From the NCBI GenBank assembly GCA_037130535.1, contig JBAXSU010000001.1, positions 18,544-82,543 on the forward strand: a stretch of 64,000 bases of DNA. Reading direction: 5' to 3'. Position numbers and translations under genes: made by a program. The notes under the pieces are model-generated. The model saw only the letters and a list, made by a program, of their open reading frames with translations. It made no database searches and was not told the DNA's origin. Positions 25,438 through 31,643 of the stretch are shown piece after piece (within the stretch, counting starts at the first letter, position 1; each line of letters starts with the position of its first letter). The stretch comes from VFMC01 sp037130535 (lineage in GTDB: Bacteria > Actinomycetota > Acidimicrobiia > Acidimicrobiales > Ilumatobacteraceae).

Positions 25438-26290
25438 ATGCCATCACGTCGGCCCGCTGCGGGATCGACGGCACGGCACCAGCCGTGGTGGTGCTCAGCG
25501 CAGCAGCCGCCGACGCGTAACGCAATGCGTCGGCGCGGCTGTCGCCGGCAGCGAGCCGGGCGCACAGCGCCCCGCAGAACGTGTCGCCCGCACCCGTGGT
25601 ATCGACCGGTCGCACGGCGAACGGCGCCACCGCGCGGCGGCCGTCGCGGTCGTGCACCATGGCACCCTTGGCCCCGAGCGTGACCACCACCGTGCCTGCC
25701 CCGGCGGCCAGCACCGCTTCGACGCCGCCGAGCAGTTCGACCTCGTGCTCGTTGGGCACGACGATGTCGCAGAGGCCGAGCAGCTCGGCGTCGAGCACCT
25801 GAGCGGGTGCGGGGTTCAACACCGTGGTGGCACCCATCGCCCGTGCTGCGCGGAACGCAGCGATGATGGTGGGCAGGGGCACCTCGAGCTGCGACAGCAC
25901 CACCGCAGCCGATGGCAGGTCGTCGGCCACCACCGACTGATTCGCGCCCGACACGACGATGATCGAGTTCTCGCCGCTGTCGGCGACCCCGATGAGCGCG
26001 CGGCCCGTTGCCACGCCCTCGATGCTGCGCACTCGCGATCGTTCGATGCCATCGGCGTCCATCACGCCACGCAGCACGTCGGCAGCCGTGTCGTCGCCGA
26101 GCGCCGAGACGAAGCAGGTCGACGCACCGGCGCGGGCTGCCGCGACCGCCTGGTTCAGGCCCTTGCCGCCCGGGTGCTCGTGGTAGTCGCGGCCCATCAC
26201 CGTCTCGCCCGGACTCGGCAGCACCGCGGCCGTGGCCACCAGGTCGAGGTTGCTGCTGCCCACCACACACACGTCGAACTCGGCGCTCAT
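25421..26290 (-). CDS. rbsK: Ribokinase-family sugar kinase
   Basis: PfkB-family kinase, 289 residues, with the ribokinase hallmarks: N-terminal SSNLDLVATA, the Gly-Gly pair in EHPGGKGLNQAVAAAR, and the catalytic anion-hole motif VDTTGAGDTFCGAL with Asp as base. Start ATG (complement 26288-26290) fits the family and its -10. No ribose transporter is nearby. The 3' end overlaps prmA on the other strand by 17 bases. Confidence 0.9.
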   Translation of the reverse strand: MSAEFDVCVVGSSNLDLVATAAVLPSPGETVMGRDYHEHPGGKGLNQAVAAARAGASTCFVSALGDDTAADVLRGVMDADGIERSRVRSIEGVATGRALIGVADSGENSIIVVSGANQSVVADDLPSAAVVLSQLEVPLPTIIAAFRAARAMGATTVLNPAPAQVLDAELLGLCDIVVPNEHEVELLGGVEAVLAAGAGTVVVTLGAKGAMVHDRDGRRAVAPFAVRPVDTTGAGDTFCGALCARLAAGDSRADALRYASAAAALSTTTAGAVPSIPQRADVMAFIAAG

Positions 26291-26297
26291 CGGCGCG

Positions 26298-26303
26298 ACG
26301 CTA
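26298..26303 (-). promoter_or_regulatory. Leaderless -10 element of the ribokinase gene (TAGCGT)
   Basis: TAGCGT on the minus strand with a 7-base spacer to the ATG at 26290. Confidence 0.45.
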
Positions 26304-26315
26304 CTCGTCGGCCGG

Positions 26316-26414
26316 TCAGAACACCGGGGGTCGCTCGGCCAGGAAGGCAGCCACCGCTTCGGCATGCACGGGCGACGCCTGGCACTCAGCCAGACACAGA
26401 AGCCGCGTCCGGCG
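26316..26414 (-). pseudogene. Remnant of an enoyl-CoA hydratase C-terminus
   Basis: The minus strand encodes a 32-residue segment ending HAEAVAAFLAERPPVF then a stop. This is the standard C-terminal pattern of enoyl-CoA hydratase/isomerase proteins (EAVxAFLEKRxPxF). No crotonase core precedes it: upstream the frame runs into the phosphotransferase gene. The segment lies in the 159-base gap between two intact genes. It looks like the last trace of a deleted gene. Confidence 0.6.
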
Positions 26415-26449
26415 CCCATCATCACGAGCGCGCCAGGGGAGTGAGACGG

Positions 26450-27520
26450 TCAGGCCAGGTCGAACAGCGGCGAGAAGTCGTGGCGGTCGAACGAGGGCAG
26501 GTACGAGCGAACCGTGTCGCGGCGGAACTGGGCACACAGGTCGGGCCGGAAGAACCGGGCTCCCTCGCGCACCACGTAGTTGAGGATGAAGAAGCGATAC
26601 ACCTCGGGCAGGAAGCGCACCTCGTCGGCCACCAGCGGGAACACCGCGCTGTATGCCTGCACGAGCGCCAGGAACGTGGGCTCGGTGAGAGTGTGGGCAC
26701 CGTAGGTGAAGCGGGTGCGGTCGCCGGTGTGGCTCGACACCCGCGACAGGAAGTAGAAGTCGAGCAGGCGCGGTTCGATGCGGAACCAGTCGTAGTCCCA
26801 GCGGCTGAACAGGCGGAACCCCTTGTCGGGATCCGCCGGCTCCACCGGCGCGACCGAGAAGTTGCCGAGGTTCCAGTCGATGAGCACCGGGATCTTCGGC
26901 CACTCGTCGTAGCCCACCTCCACCAGTCGCTCGAGGAACTCGTGGGTGTGGCGCCACAGCAGGCCGATCGCCTCGGGTGGCAGGTCGAAGTTGCGCGGTG
27001 CGAACGGGCTCTCGAGCAGGTCGAGCAGGTGGATGGCGTCGCTCTTGATGGTCTTCGAACTGCCCGGGAGGTGCGGGGCGATGTCGGTGCAGGCCAGATG
27101 GAACTCGGCGATCTCGCGCCCCAGGTTCTCGACCTGCTCGATACCCAGCACGCGGGGGAGCGACTCGGCGCGCGGTACGTCGTCGTAGAACACCGCCCAC
27201 ATCGACTGGTCGTACCAGGTGAAGATGCGCTCGGGTCGTCCTCGTTCGGTCCACACACCAGCGAGCATTCCGCCGAAGCGGGTGTCGTCGAGCAGTCGGG
27301 CGCAGCGGTGCAGACGATCGTGATCTTCGACGAACAAGAAGTACGACCCGTACGACGACACCTTCGTCACGCAGGTGCTGGCGTCGTCGAGGTGAATGCG
27401 GTAGACGCGGTTCGTCGAGACGTTGGCGCTCACCTCGTCGAGGGCGACGATGCGTCGCGGGTCGCCGTACTCGGCCCAGGCCGACACGACGGCGGCGCGC
27501 TGCTCTGCGTCGGCGGGCAT
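26450..27520 (-). CDS. Phosphotransferase (APH/choline-kinase-like fold) family protein
   Basis: A 356-residue protein that resembles aminoglycoside/homoserine phosphotransferase-type kinases. VLIDWNLGNFSV occupies the place of the Brenner motif HxDxxxxN, with His-x-Asp as Ile-Asp-Trp, and WDYDWFRIEPRLLDFYFLSR matches the DFD/DLA metal-binding region (Asp after Trp). N-terminal VTKVSSYGSYFLFVED holds the expected Lys. The changed catalytic His leaves activity uncertain. Small-molecule substrate unknown. Monocistronic with its own -10. Confidence 0.72.
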   Translation of the reverse strand: MPADAEQRAAVVSAWAEYGDPRRIVALDEVSANVSTNRVYRIHLDDASTCVTKVSSYGSYFLFVEDHDRLHRCARLLDDTRFGGMLAGVWTERGRPERIFTWYDQSMWAVFYDDVPRAESLPRVLGIEQVENLGREIAEFHLACTDIAPHLPGSSKTIKSDAIHLLDLLESPFAPRNFDLPPEAIGLLWRHTHEFLERLVEVGYDEWPKIPVLIDWNLGNFSVAPVEPADPDKGFRLFSRWDYDWFRIEPRLLDFYFLSRVSSHTGDRTRFTYGAHTLTEPTFLALVQAYSAVFPLVADEVRFLPEVYRFFILNYVVREGARFFRPDLCAQFRRDTVRSYLPSFDRHDFSPLFDLA

Positions 27521-27526
27521 GAGTGC

Positions 27527-27532
27527 AGCGTA
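27527..27532 (-). promoter_or_regulatory. Leaderless -10 element of the phosphotransferase gene (TACGCT)
   Basis: TACGCT on the minus strand, 6-base spacer to the ATG at 27520. Confidence 0.45.
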
Positions 27533-27551
27533 GGCGGCGTCAGCCGACGGT

Positions 27552-27592
27552 GCTGCTCAGACCGGGCTGCTCAGACCGGGCTGCTCAGACCG
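27552..27592. repeat. Three tandem 14-bp repeats at the 3' end of whiB
   Basis: GCTGCTCAGACCGG occurs at 27552-27565, 27566-27579 and, with a truncated last base, 27580-27592. The third copy contains the stop codon of whiB (complement of TCA, 27585-27587). Because the unit is not a multiple of three, loss or gain of copies would leave the whiB stop in place. Confidence 0.85.
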
Positions 27593-27890
27593 CGTCGCGG
27601 GCGCGGACGCCGATGGGGGCGATGAGGCGGAACCCGGCCTGATGCCGTTGGTCTTCGCTCTCGCCGCCCCAGAAGCCGTACTCGTGGTTGGTGCGGGCGA
27701 ACTCGCGACAGGTCGACTGCACCCGGCACGCCGCACACACGGCCTCGGCAGCGGCCTCGCGGCGCTCGCGGGCCTGGGGACGTTCAGCTGCCGCTGGGAA
27801 GTACAGGTGGGTCAGGCCCTTGCACTCGGCGTTCATCATCCATCCGTCATCGGTGACGATGCGGTGGAACAGAGTTTCGACAGCGGCCAT
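27585..27890 (-). CDS. WhiB-family iron-sulfur transcription factor
   Basis: Actinobacteria-specific 4Fe-4S regulator of 101 residues. Cys23, Cys52, Cys55 and Cys61 give the pattern C-x28-C-x2-C-x5-C, followed by the turn GFWGGESEDQR (family G-[VIF]-W-G-G) that contacts the sigma factor, and a short basic C-terminus. It has an upstream AAGGGGG ribosome-binding site, so unlike most units here it has a leader. Which WhiB class it belongs to cannot be settled by eye; the short N-terminus and FPAAAE after the first Cys resemble WhiB1/WhiB2-type proteins. Confidence 0.92.
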   Translation of the reverse strand: MAAVETLFHRIVTDDGWMMNAECKGLTHLYFPAAAERPQARERREAAAEAVCAACRVQSTCREFARTNHEYGFWGGESEDQRHQAGFRLIAPIGVRARDAV

Positions 27891-28042
27891 CAGTGCCCCC
27901 TTGCACGAACGATCCCAGGTGCACTCGATGACTCGACCCCCGTGTGTCGCTGCCGATCGGCCGAGGTCGAGGGGCGAGACGTCACCGACGTGCTGGAGCC
28001 GAGCGTACCAGAAGTGACCACCCAGTCAATTGCAGCGCGCAA

Positions 28043-29104
28043 TCATCGTGCCGCGAGCGCGGCGGCTACCCCGGCGACGAACTGGTCGACGTCGGTGGCG
28101 GTGGTGTCCCAGGCGGCCATCCAGCGCACCTGATGGCGCGAGACGTCCCAGTCGTAGAACGAACACCACCGCTGCAGCGGGACGATGACCTCGGGTGGCA
28201 GCACAGGAAAGACGCTGTTCACCTGGGGCGGCGCGTCGAATCGCACCCCGTCGAGGTGCACCGTCGCGTCGTAGAGGCGTTGCGCCATCGAGTTCGAGTG
28301 CCGGGCCAGGTCGAGCCACAGGTCGTCATCGAGCAGGGCCAGCAGTTGCGCTGCCACGAACCGCATCTTCGACGGCAATTGGGTGACCTGCTTGCGGATG
28401 AACATGGCCCGGGTGGCGAGTTCGGGGTCGAGGAACACGACCGCCTCGCCGAACGCGGCACCGGCCTTGGTGAAGCCGAAGCTCAGTACGTCGACCCCGG
28501 CGTCGACCGTGAACGACCGCAGCGCTTCGACCGTGCCGCCGAGTGCCGCCGTGGCGTTGGCCAACCGGGCACCGTCGAGGTGCACGCGCAGGCCCAGCCG
28601 ATGCGCCGCGTCGCAGAGGGCGGCGATCTCGTCGGGTGTGTACAGGGTGCCCAGTTCGGTGCTCTGAGTGATCGACAACACGCCGGGCTGGGCATGGTGC
28701 TGCACCCCGATGAGATGGGCGAGGTCGTCGAGCTGATCGGGCACCAACTTGGCGTCGGACGAGGGGAGCGTGAGCAACTTCGCGCCGAGGATGCGCTCGG
28801 GTGCGCCGGTCTCGTCGACGGCGATGTGCGCCCATGAACTGCACACCACGCAGTCGGCCGGGCGCAGCATCGCTGCTAAGGCCGTGACGTTGGCGCCGGT
28901 GCCGTTCCACACCAGCAGACTCGTGGTGCGCGCGCCGAACAGATCGCGGAGGCGATCGGTGCACTCGGCGGTCCACCGGTCGGCTCCGTAGGCGACTGCG
29001 TGGCCGTCGTTCGCGGTTGCGAGGGCGTCGAGGACACGCGGGTGCATGCCCGCGGCGTTGTCGCTACCGAAACTGCGTGACGGTGCGGGAGGCAGAACGA
29101 GCAT
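28043..29104 (-). CDS. Threonine-aldolase-family PLP enzyme
   Basis: A 353-residue fold-type I PLP enzyme of the low-specificity L-threonine/beta-hydroxy-amino-acid aldolase family: retro-aldol cleavage of a beta-hydroxy amino acid to glycine (or a related amino acid) and an aldehyde. Visible are SDNAAGMHPRVLDAL, His93 in WAHI stacking on PLP, Asp177 in HLDGARLAN and Lys213 in FGFTKAGAAFGE as the Schiff-base lysine. It lies 67 bases downstream of, and on the same strand as, a 2-oxoglutarate hydroxylase of the type that makes beta-hydroxy amino acids. A simple threonine catabolic role is the alternative. Confidence 0.85.
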   Translation of the reverse strand: MLVLPPAPSRSFGSDNAAGMHPRVLDALATANDGHAVAYGADRWTAECTDRLRDLFGARTTSLLVWNGTGANVTALAAMLRPADCVVCSSWAHIAVDETGAPERILGAKLLTLPSSDAKLVPDQLDDLAHLIGVQHHAQPGVLSITQSTELGTLYTPDEIAALCDAAHRLGLRVHLDGARLANATAALGGTVEALRSFTVDAGVDVLSFGFTKAGAAFGEAVVFLDPELATRAMFIRKQVTQLPSKMRFVAAQLLALLDDDLWLDLARHSNSMAQRLYDATVHLDGVRFDAPPQVNSVFPVLPPEVIVPLQRWCSFYDWDVSRHQVRWMAAWDTTATDVDQFVAGVAAALAAR

Positions 29105-29171
29105 GGGCCCAGTCTGCCGTGCCTCGCCGTCGGTTGTGTGCCCCTGCCGTTGCCGTCGCGCCGACCCGCGG

Positions 29172-30149
29172 TCAGGCCCCGAACTCGGTGACGATGACCC
29201 GGCCATGTCGATCGCCGGCGCTCGGCGCGAGGTCGGCGACCACGAAACTGCGCTGGAGCCAGCGGTCGGTGCCATCGAAGCGGGGCACGAACGGGGTGCG
29301 ACCGTGCACGGCGACCGTGTTGTCGACCACCAGCACGTCGCCGGCAGACAGCGAGACGGCGGTGCTGTGGGCGGCCACCGCTGCGCCGAGCGCCTGCAGC
29401 GCCTCGTCGGCCGCGCCGTCGACACCCACCATCAGGTCGGCGTCGAACACCATCGCGGGTCGATTGCGGAGTCCGCTCAGCACGGCCATCGGTGCGCCGA
29501 GCACGTTGCGCCGCCCGTGCAGATAACTCTCGTCGACCGCCGTGCGAAAGCGTGGCGCGAACAGGGTGTCGACGACGTCGTGGGGGAGGAGGGGCAGCAC
29601 CTCGCGGATCGACGACAATGTGGTGTGCGCAGCCGGGTCGCCGCGCAGACAGAGCAGCAGCAGGTACCGGGGCCGATGGGGGTGGAAGGCGGCCTCGGTG
29701 TGGAACATCAGCTCGACCTTCGACGAGGTCGACACCTGTCGGTCGGCGGTGCCGGCGACGGGCACGATGTTCTGGACGAGGTCGCCGCCGTGTTCGGGCA
29801 GATACCCGACCGGCTGGCCCAGGCGCCTGGCCACGGCCAGGAGGGTGAGCTCGCTCGTGTGGTCCTTGGCCCCGATGGCAGTGGGTGCGGCCGGGGTGGG
29901 CCCCACCGTGCCGATCGGTGCCCCTCGCACCAAGATGGCACCGCTGGGGTGCGACTCGTCGGCGAAGTCGATCAGCGCGTCGTGCACCGCGGCGGGCATC
30001 GAGCGACCAGCGTGGCCGGCCGGGCCGACGAGGTCGTCGATACAGACAACCGGTTCCGGCACTGGCCAACCACGGTGCGTGCCCCACTCCACGATGGCAG
30101 GAGGCTGGTGCACACGGTGATCGAGGTCGGCGTCGCGCCCGGTCGTCAT
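29172..30149 (-). CDS. Fe(II)/2-oxoglutarate amino acid hydroxylase, VioC/AsnO/clavaminate-synthase-like
   Basis: A 325-residue non-haem dioxygenase. The facial triad is His150-x-Glu152 (MFHTEAAFHPHRP) with the distal His282 (AVHGRTPF) and a downstream Arg for 2-oxoglutarate. The Glu in HxE, instead of Asp, and the CLRGD segment after it are features of the clavaminate synthase / VioC arginine / AsnO asparagine hydroxylase group, which hydroxylates free amino acids at the beta-carbon. I chose the ATG at 30149 because TAATGT lies 7 bases upstream. It shares a divergent control region with an RpiR-type regulator and forms a two-gene unit with the aldolase. Confidence 0.85.
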   Translation of the reverse strand: MTTGRDADLDHRVHQPPAIVEWGTHRGWPVPEPVVCIDDLVGPAGHAGRSMPAAVHDALIDFADESHPSGAILVRGAPIGTVGPTPAAPTAIGAKDHTSELTLLAVARRLGQPVGYLPEHGGDLVQNIVPVAGTADRQVSTSSKVELMFHTEAAFHPHRPRYLLLLCLRGDPAAHTTLSSIREVLPLLPHDVVDTLFAPRFRTAVDESYLHGRRNVLGAPMAVLSGLRNRPAMVFDADLMVGVDGAADEALQALGAAVAAHSTAVSLSAGDVLVVDNTVAVHGRTPFVPRFDGTDRWLQRSFVVADLAPSAGDRHGRVIVTEFGA

Positions 30150-30150
30150 G

Positions 30151-30169
30151 TTCCGTACATTAGCCGGAA
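30151..30169. promoter_or_regulatory. TTCCG-N9-CGGAA dyad over the hydroxylase promoter
   Basis: Perfect 5-base arms at 30151-30155 and 30165-30169 enclose the hydroxylase -10 element (30157-30162, minus strand). Position fits an operator for the divergently encoded RpiR-family regulator. No binding data. Confidence 0.45.
30157..30162 (-). promoter_or_regulatory. Leaderless -10 element of the hydroxylase gene (TAATGT)
   Basis: TAATGT on the minus strand, 7-base spacer to ATG at 30149. Confidence 0.5.
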
Positions 30170-30185
30170 TGGAATACCCGTTCCA
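30170..30185. promoter_or_regulatory. TGGAA-N6-TTCCA dyad in the hydroxylase/rpiR divergon
   Basis: A second inverted repeat directly beside the first (30170-30174 and 30181-30185). GGAA/TTCC half-sites recur in both dyads, so two dimers of one regulator could bind side by side. RpiR-type proteins commonly bind such short A/T-flanked dyads. Confidence 0.45.
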
Positions 30186-30227
30186 ATCTCTCCACGACCG
30201 GGTCGGCCCCACTCGGCGGCGTACGAC

Positions 30228-30233
30228 TACACT
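30228..30233 (+). promoter_or_regulatory. Leaderless -10 element of the rpiR gene (TACACT)
   Basis: TACACT with an 8-base spacer to ATG 30242. Confidence 0.45.
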
Positions 30234-30241
30234 CCGCGGCG

Positions 30242-31078
30242 ATGCAGGTGGCGGATCGAATCGGCAGCCAGGGGGCCGCGCTCACCACGGCAGAGCGGCG
30301 TGTGGCCGAGGTGGTACTGGCCCGCCCGCAACTGGTGGCCTTTGGCACGGTGGCCGAGCTGGCATCGGCCGCGGGTTCGGGTGCAGCGACGGTGGTGCGG
30401 CTGTCGACCAAGCTCGGCTACGACGGGTTCACTGCGCTCCAGGCGGCGGTGCAGGCCGAGCTGGCGGCCCAACTGCGCCCTGCCGCCGAACGCATCCGCG
30501 AGCCGGCTGGAGCCGACCTCACCACCCGCCATCAGCAGCTCGAAGTGGCGAATGTTGAGGCATCGCTGGGGGCTGTGTCGGCCGAGACGCTCGCCGCAGT
30601 GGTCGACCACCTGGCCGACCGCGACGCCCGGGTGTTCGTCCTGTCGGGCGACGCGTCGCGTGGTGTGGCACTGCAGTTCGTGGGCGACCTCGGGTCACTC
30701 CGCGACGACGTGACGCTCATCGACGGCAATCCCGTCGCCGTTCGTCGCCAGGCGGCTCTGCTGCACGCCGGCGACGTACTGCTGACGCTCGACCTGCGCC
30801 GCTACGAGCGATGGGTGATCGACGTCGCGCAAACCGCCCGCGCTGCGGGGGTGTGGTCGGTGGCGCTCACCGACAGCGTGCTGTCGCCACTCGCGCAGAT
30901 CGCCGATGCGACTGTGGTGCTCGCGGCCGCCGGGAGCGGCCCGTTCGACAGCCACACCGGCACGCTGGCGGTATTCGACCTGTTCGTCTCGGCGGTGGCC
31001 GACCGGTTGCGGGCCCACGCCACCGAGCGCCTCGACCGGCTCGAGGCCGTCTGGCGCGAAGTGCTCACCGACCGCTGA
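30242..31078 (+). CDS. RpiR/MurR-family transcriptional regulator
   Basis: A 278-residue regulator with an N-terminal HTH of the RpiR type (residues 1-80, with the recognition region AAGSGAATVVRLSTKLGYDGF) and a C-terminal SIS sugar-phosphate-binding domain (FVLSGDASRGVALQF, ALTDSVLSPLAQIAD). Divergent from the hydroxylase-aldolase pair with two dyads between them, so these are the likely targets. SIS-domain regulators usually sense phosphosugars; for an amino-acid hydroxylase module that ligand would be unusual, so the true effector is open. Confidence 0.9.
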   Translation: MQVADRIGSQGAALTTAERRVAEVVLARPQLVAFGTVAELASAAGSGAATVVRLSTKLGYDGFTALQAAVQAELAAQLRPAAERIREPAGADLTTRHQQLEVANVEASLGAVSAETLAAVVDHLADRDARVFVLSGDASRGVALQFVGDLGSLRDDVTLIDGNPVAVRRQAALLHAGDVLLTLDLRRYERWVIDVAQTARAAGVWSVALTDSVLSPLAQIADATVVLAAAGSGPFDSHTGTLAVFDLFVSAVADRLRAHATERLDRLEAVWREVLTDR

Positions 31079-31116
31079 TCACCCGTCGGCCGGCACCATG
31101 CAAGCCTCATGCCGCC

Positions 31117-31122
31117 TAGTAT
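31117..31122 (+). promoter_or_regulatory. Leaderless -10 element of the zinc-ribbon gene (TAGTAT)
   Basis: TAGTAT with a 6-base spacer to ATG 31129. Confidence 0.5.
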
Positions 31123-31128
31123 TTCGTC

Positions 31129-31494
31129 ATGACGAAATCAGGAGATGAGCCGTCGTCACCGGAGGAGCGGCGCTGTCGATGGTGCCGCATCGTCGTCGCG
31201 GCCCGTCAGGGACCGGGTCGGCCTCGGGAGTTCTGTTCGCAGCGTTGCCGTCAGTGGGACTGGGTCTCGCGCCAGCGGGCACGCGAGCTGGCGCTCAGCG
31301 AGGGCGAGTTGGTGATGGCGCGTAGCGAGCTCGACGCGTTGTACGACGACCTGTACGTGCTGCAGTGCGCGGTGGTCGACACCCGGCGCGACCTCGAGCA
31401 CCAGCTGACCGCCACAGAAGCACTCGACGCCCTGCGATGGCTGCTCGAGGCCGCAGAACCCCTGGCAGGCCGCCGTCTGCCGGCATCCGGGTGA
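31129..31494 (+). CDS. Small zinc-ribbon plus coiled-coil protein
   Basis: A 121-residue protein of a widespread but uncharacterised actinobacterial type. Cys16-x2-Cys19 and Cys36-x3-Cys40 (CRWC...CSQRC) form a zinc ribbon with the family core GPGRPREFCS; residues 45-110 are a continuous amphipathic helix likely to form a coiled coil (SRQRARELALSEGELV). The basic ribbon suggests nucleic-acid or protein contact. Own leaderless promoter. No partner can be named. Confidence 0.75.
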   Translation: MTKSGDEPSSPEERRCRWCRIVVAARQGPGRPREFCSQRCRQWDWVSRQRARELALSEGELVMARSELDALYDDLYVLQCAVVDTRRDLEHQLTATEALDALRWLLEAAEPLAGRRLPASG

Positions 31495-31579
31495 GCTCCG
31501 GCTCGGCACCCCGGTCGTCGCCGGTTCGGCACAACGCCCATAATCCTCGTTATGTCAACCAAATCCGCCAAACCCGCAG

Positions 31580-31625
31580 CGTTTGTGAGCGGAGCCCCAC
31601 CACCCCGCTCTTCCGCTCACACACG
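31580..31625. promoter_or_regulatory. Long dyad (14-base arms, one mismatch) upstream of the Vps62-domain gene
   Basis: CGTTTGTGAGCGGA at 31580-31593 pairs with TCCGCTCACACACG at 31612-31625, with 18 bases between and one mismatch. It ends 5 bases before the -10 element at 31631, so it is placed as an operator; as RNA it would form a long hairpin and could also terminate transcripts from the upstream gene. The left arm looks like half a lac operator by chance. Confidence 0.5.
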
Positions 31626-31630
31626 CCATC

Positions 31631-31636
31631 TACCAT
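31631..31636 (+). promoter_or_regulatory. Leaderless -10 element of the Vps62-domain gene (TACCAT)
   Basis: TACCAT with a 7-base spacer to ATG 31644. Confidence 0.45.
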
Positions 31637-31643
31637 CGCCACG

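Noticed and set aside
25328..27625. Plus-strand open frame of about 765 codons over ribokinase and the phosphotransferase gene
   Set aside because: Antisense shadow; minus-strand proteins carry recognisable motifs and starts.
27891..28042. Extra gene in the 152-base gap upstream of whiB
   Set aside because: No frame with a plausible start and family pattern; it holds the whiB leader and promoter region.
31580..31593. Lac-operator-like TTGTGAGCGG
   Set aside because: No LacI-family gene is near and only one arm resembles it; treated as half of a local dyad.
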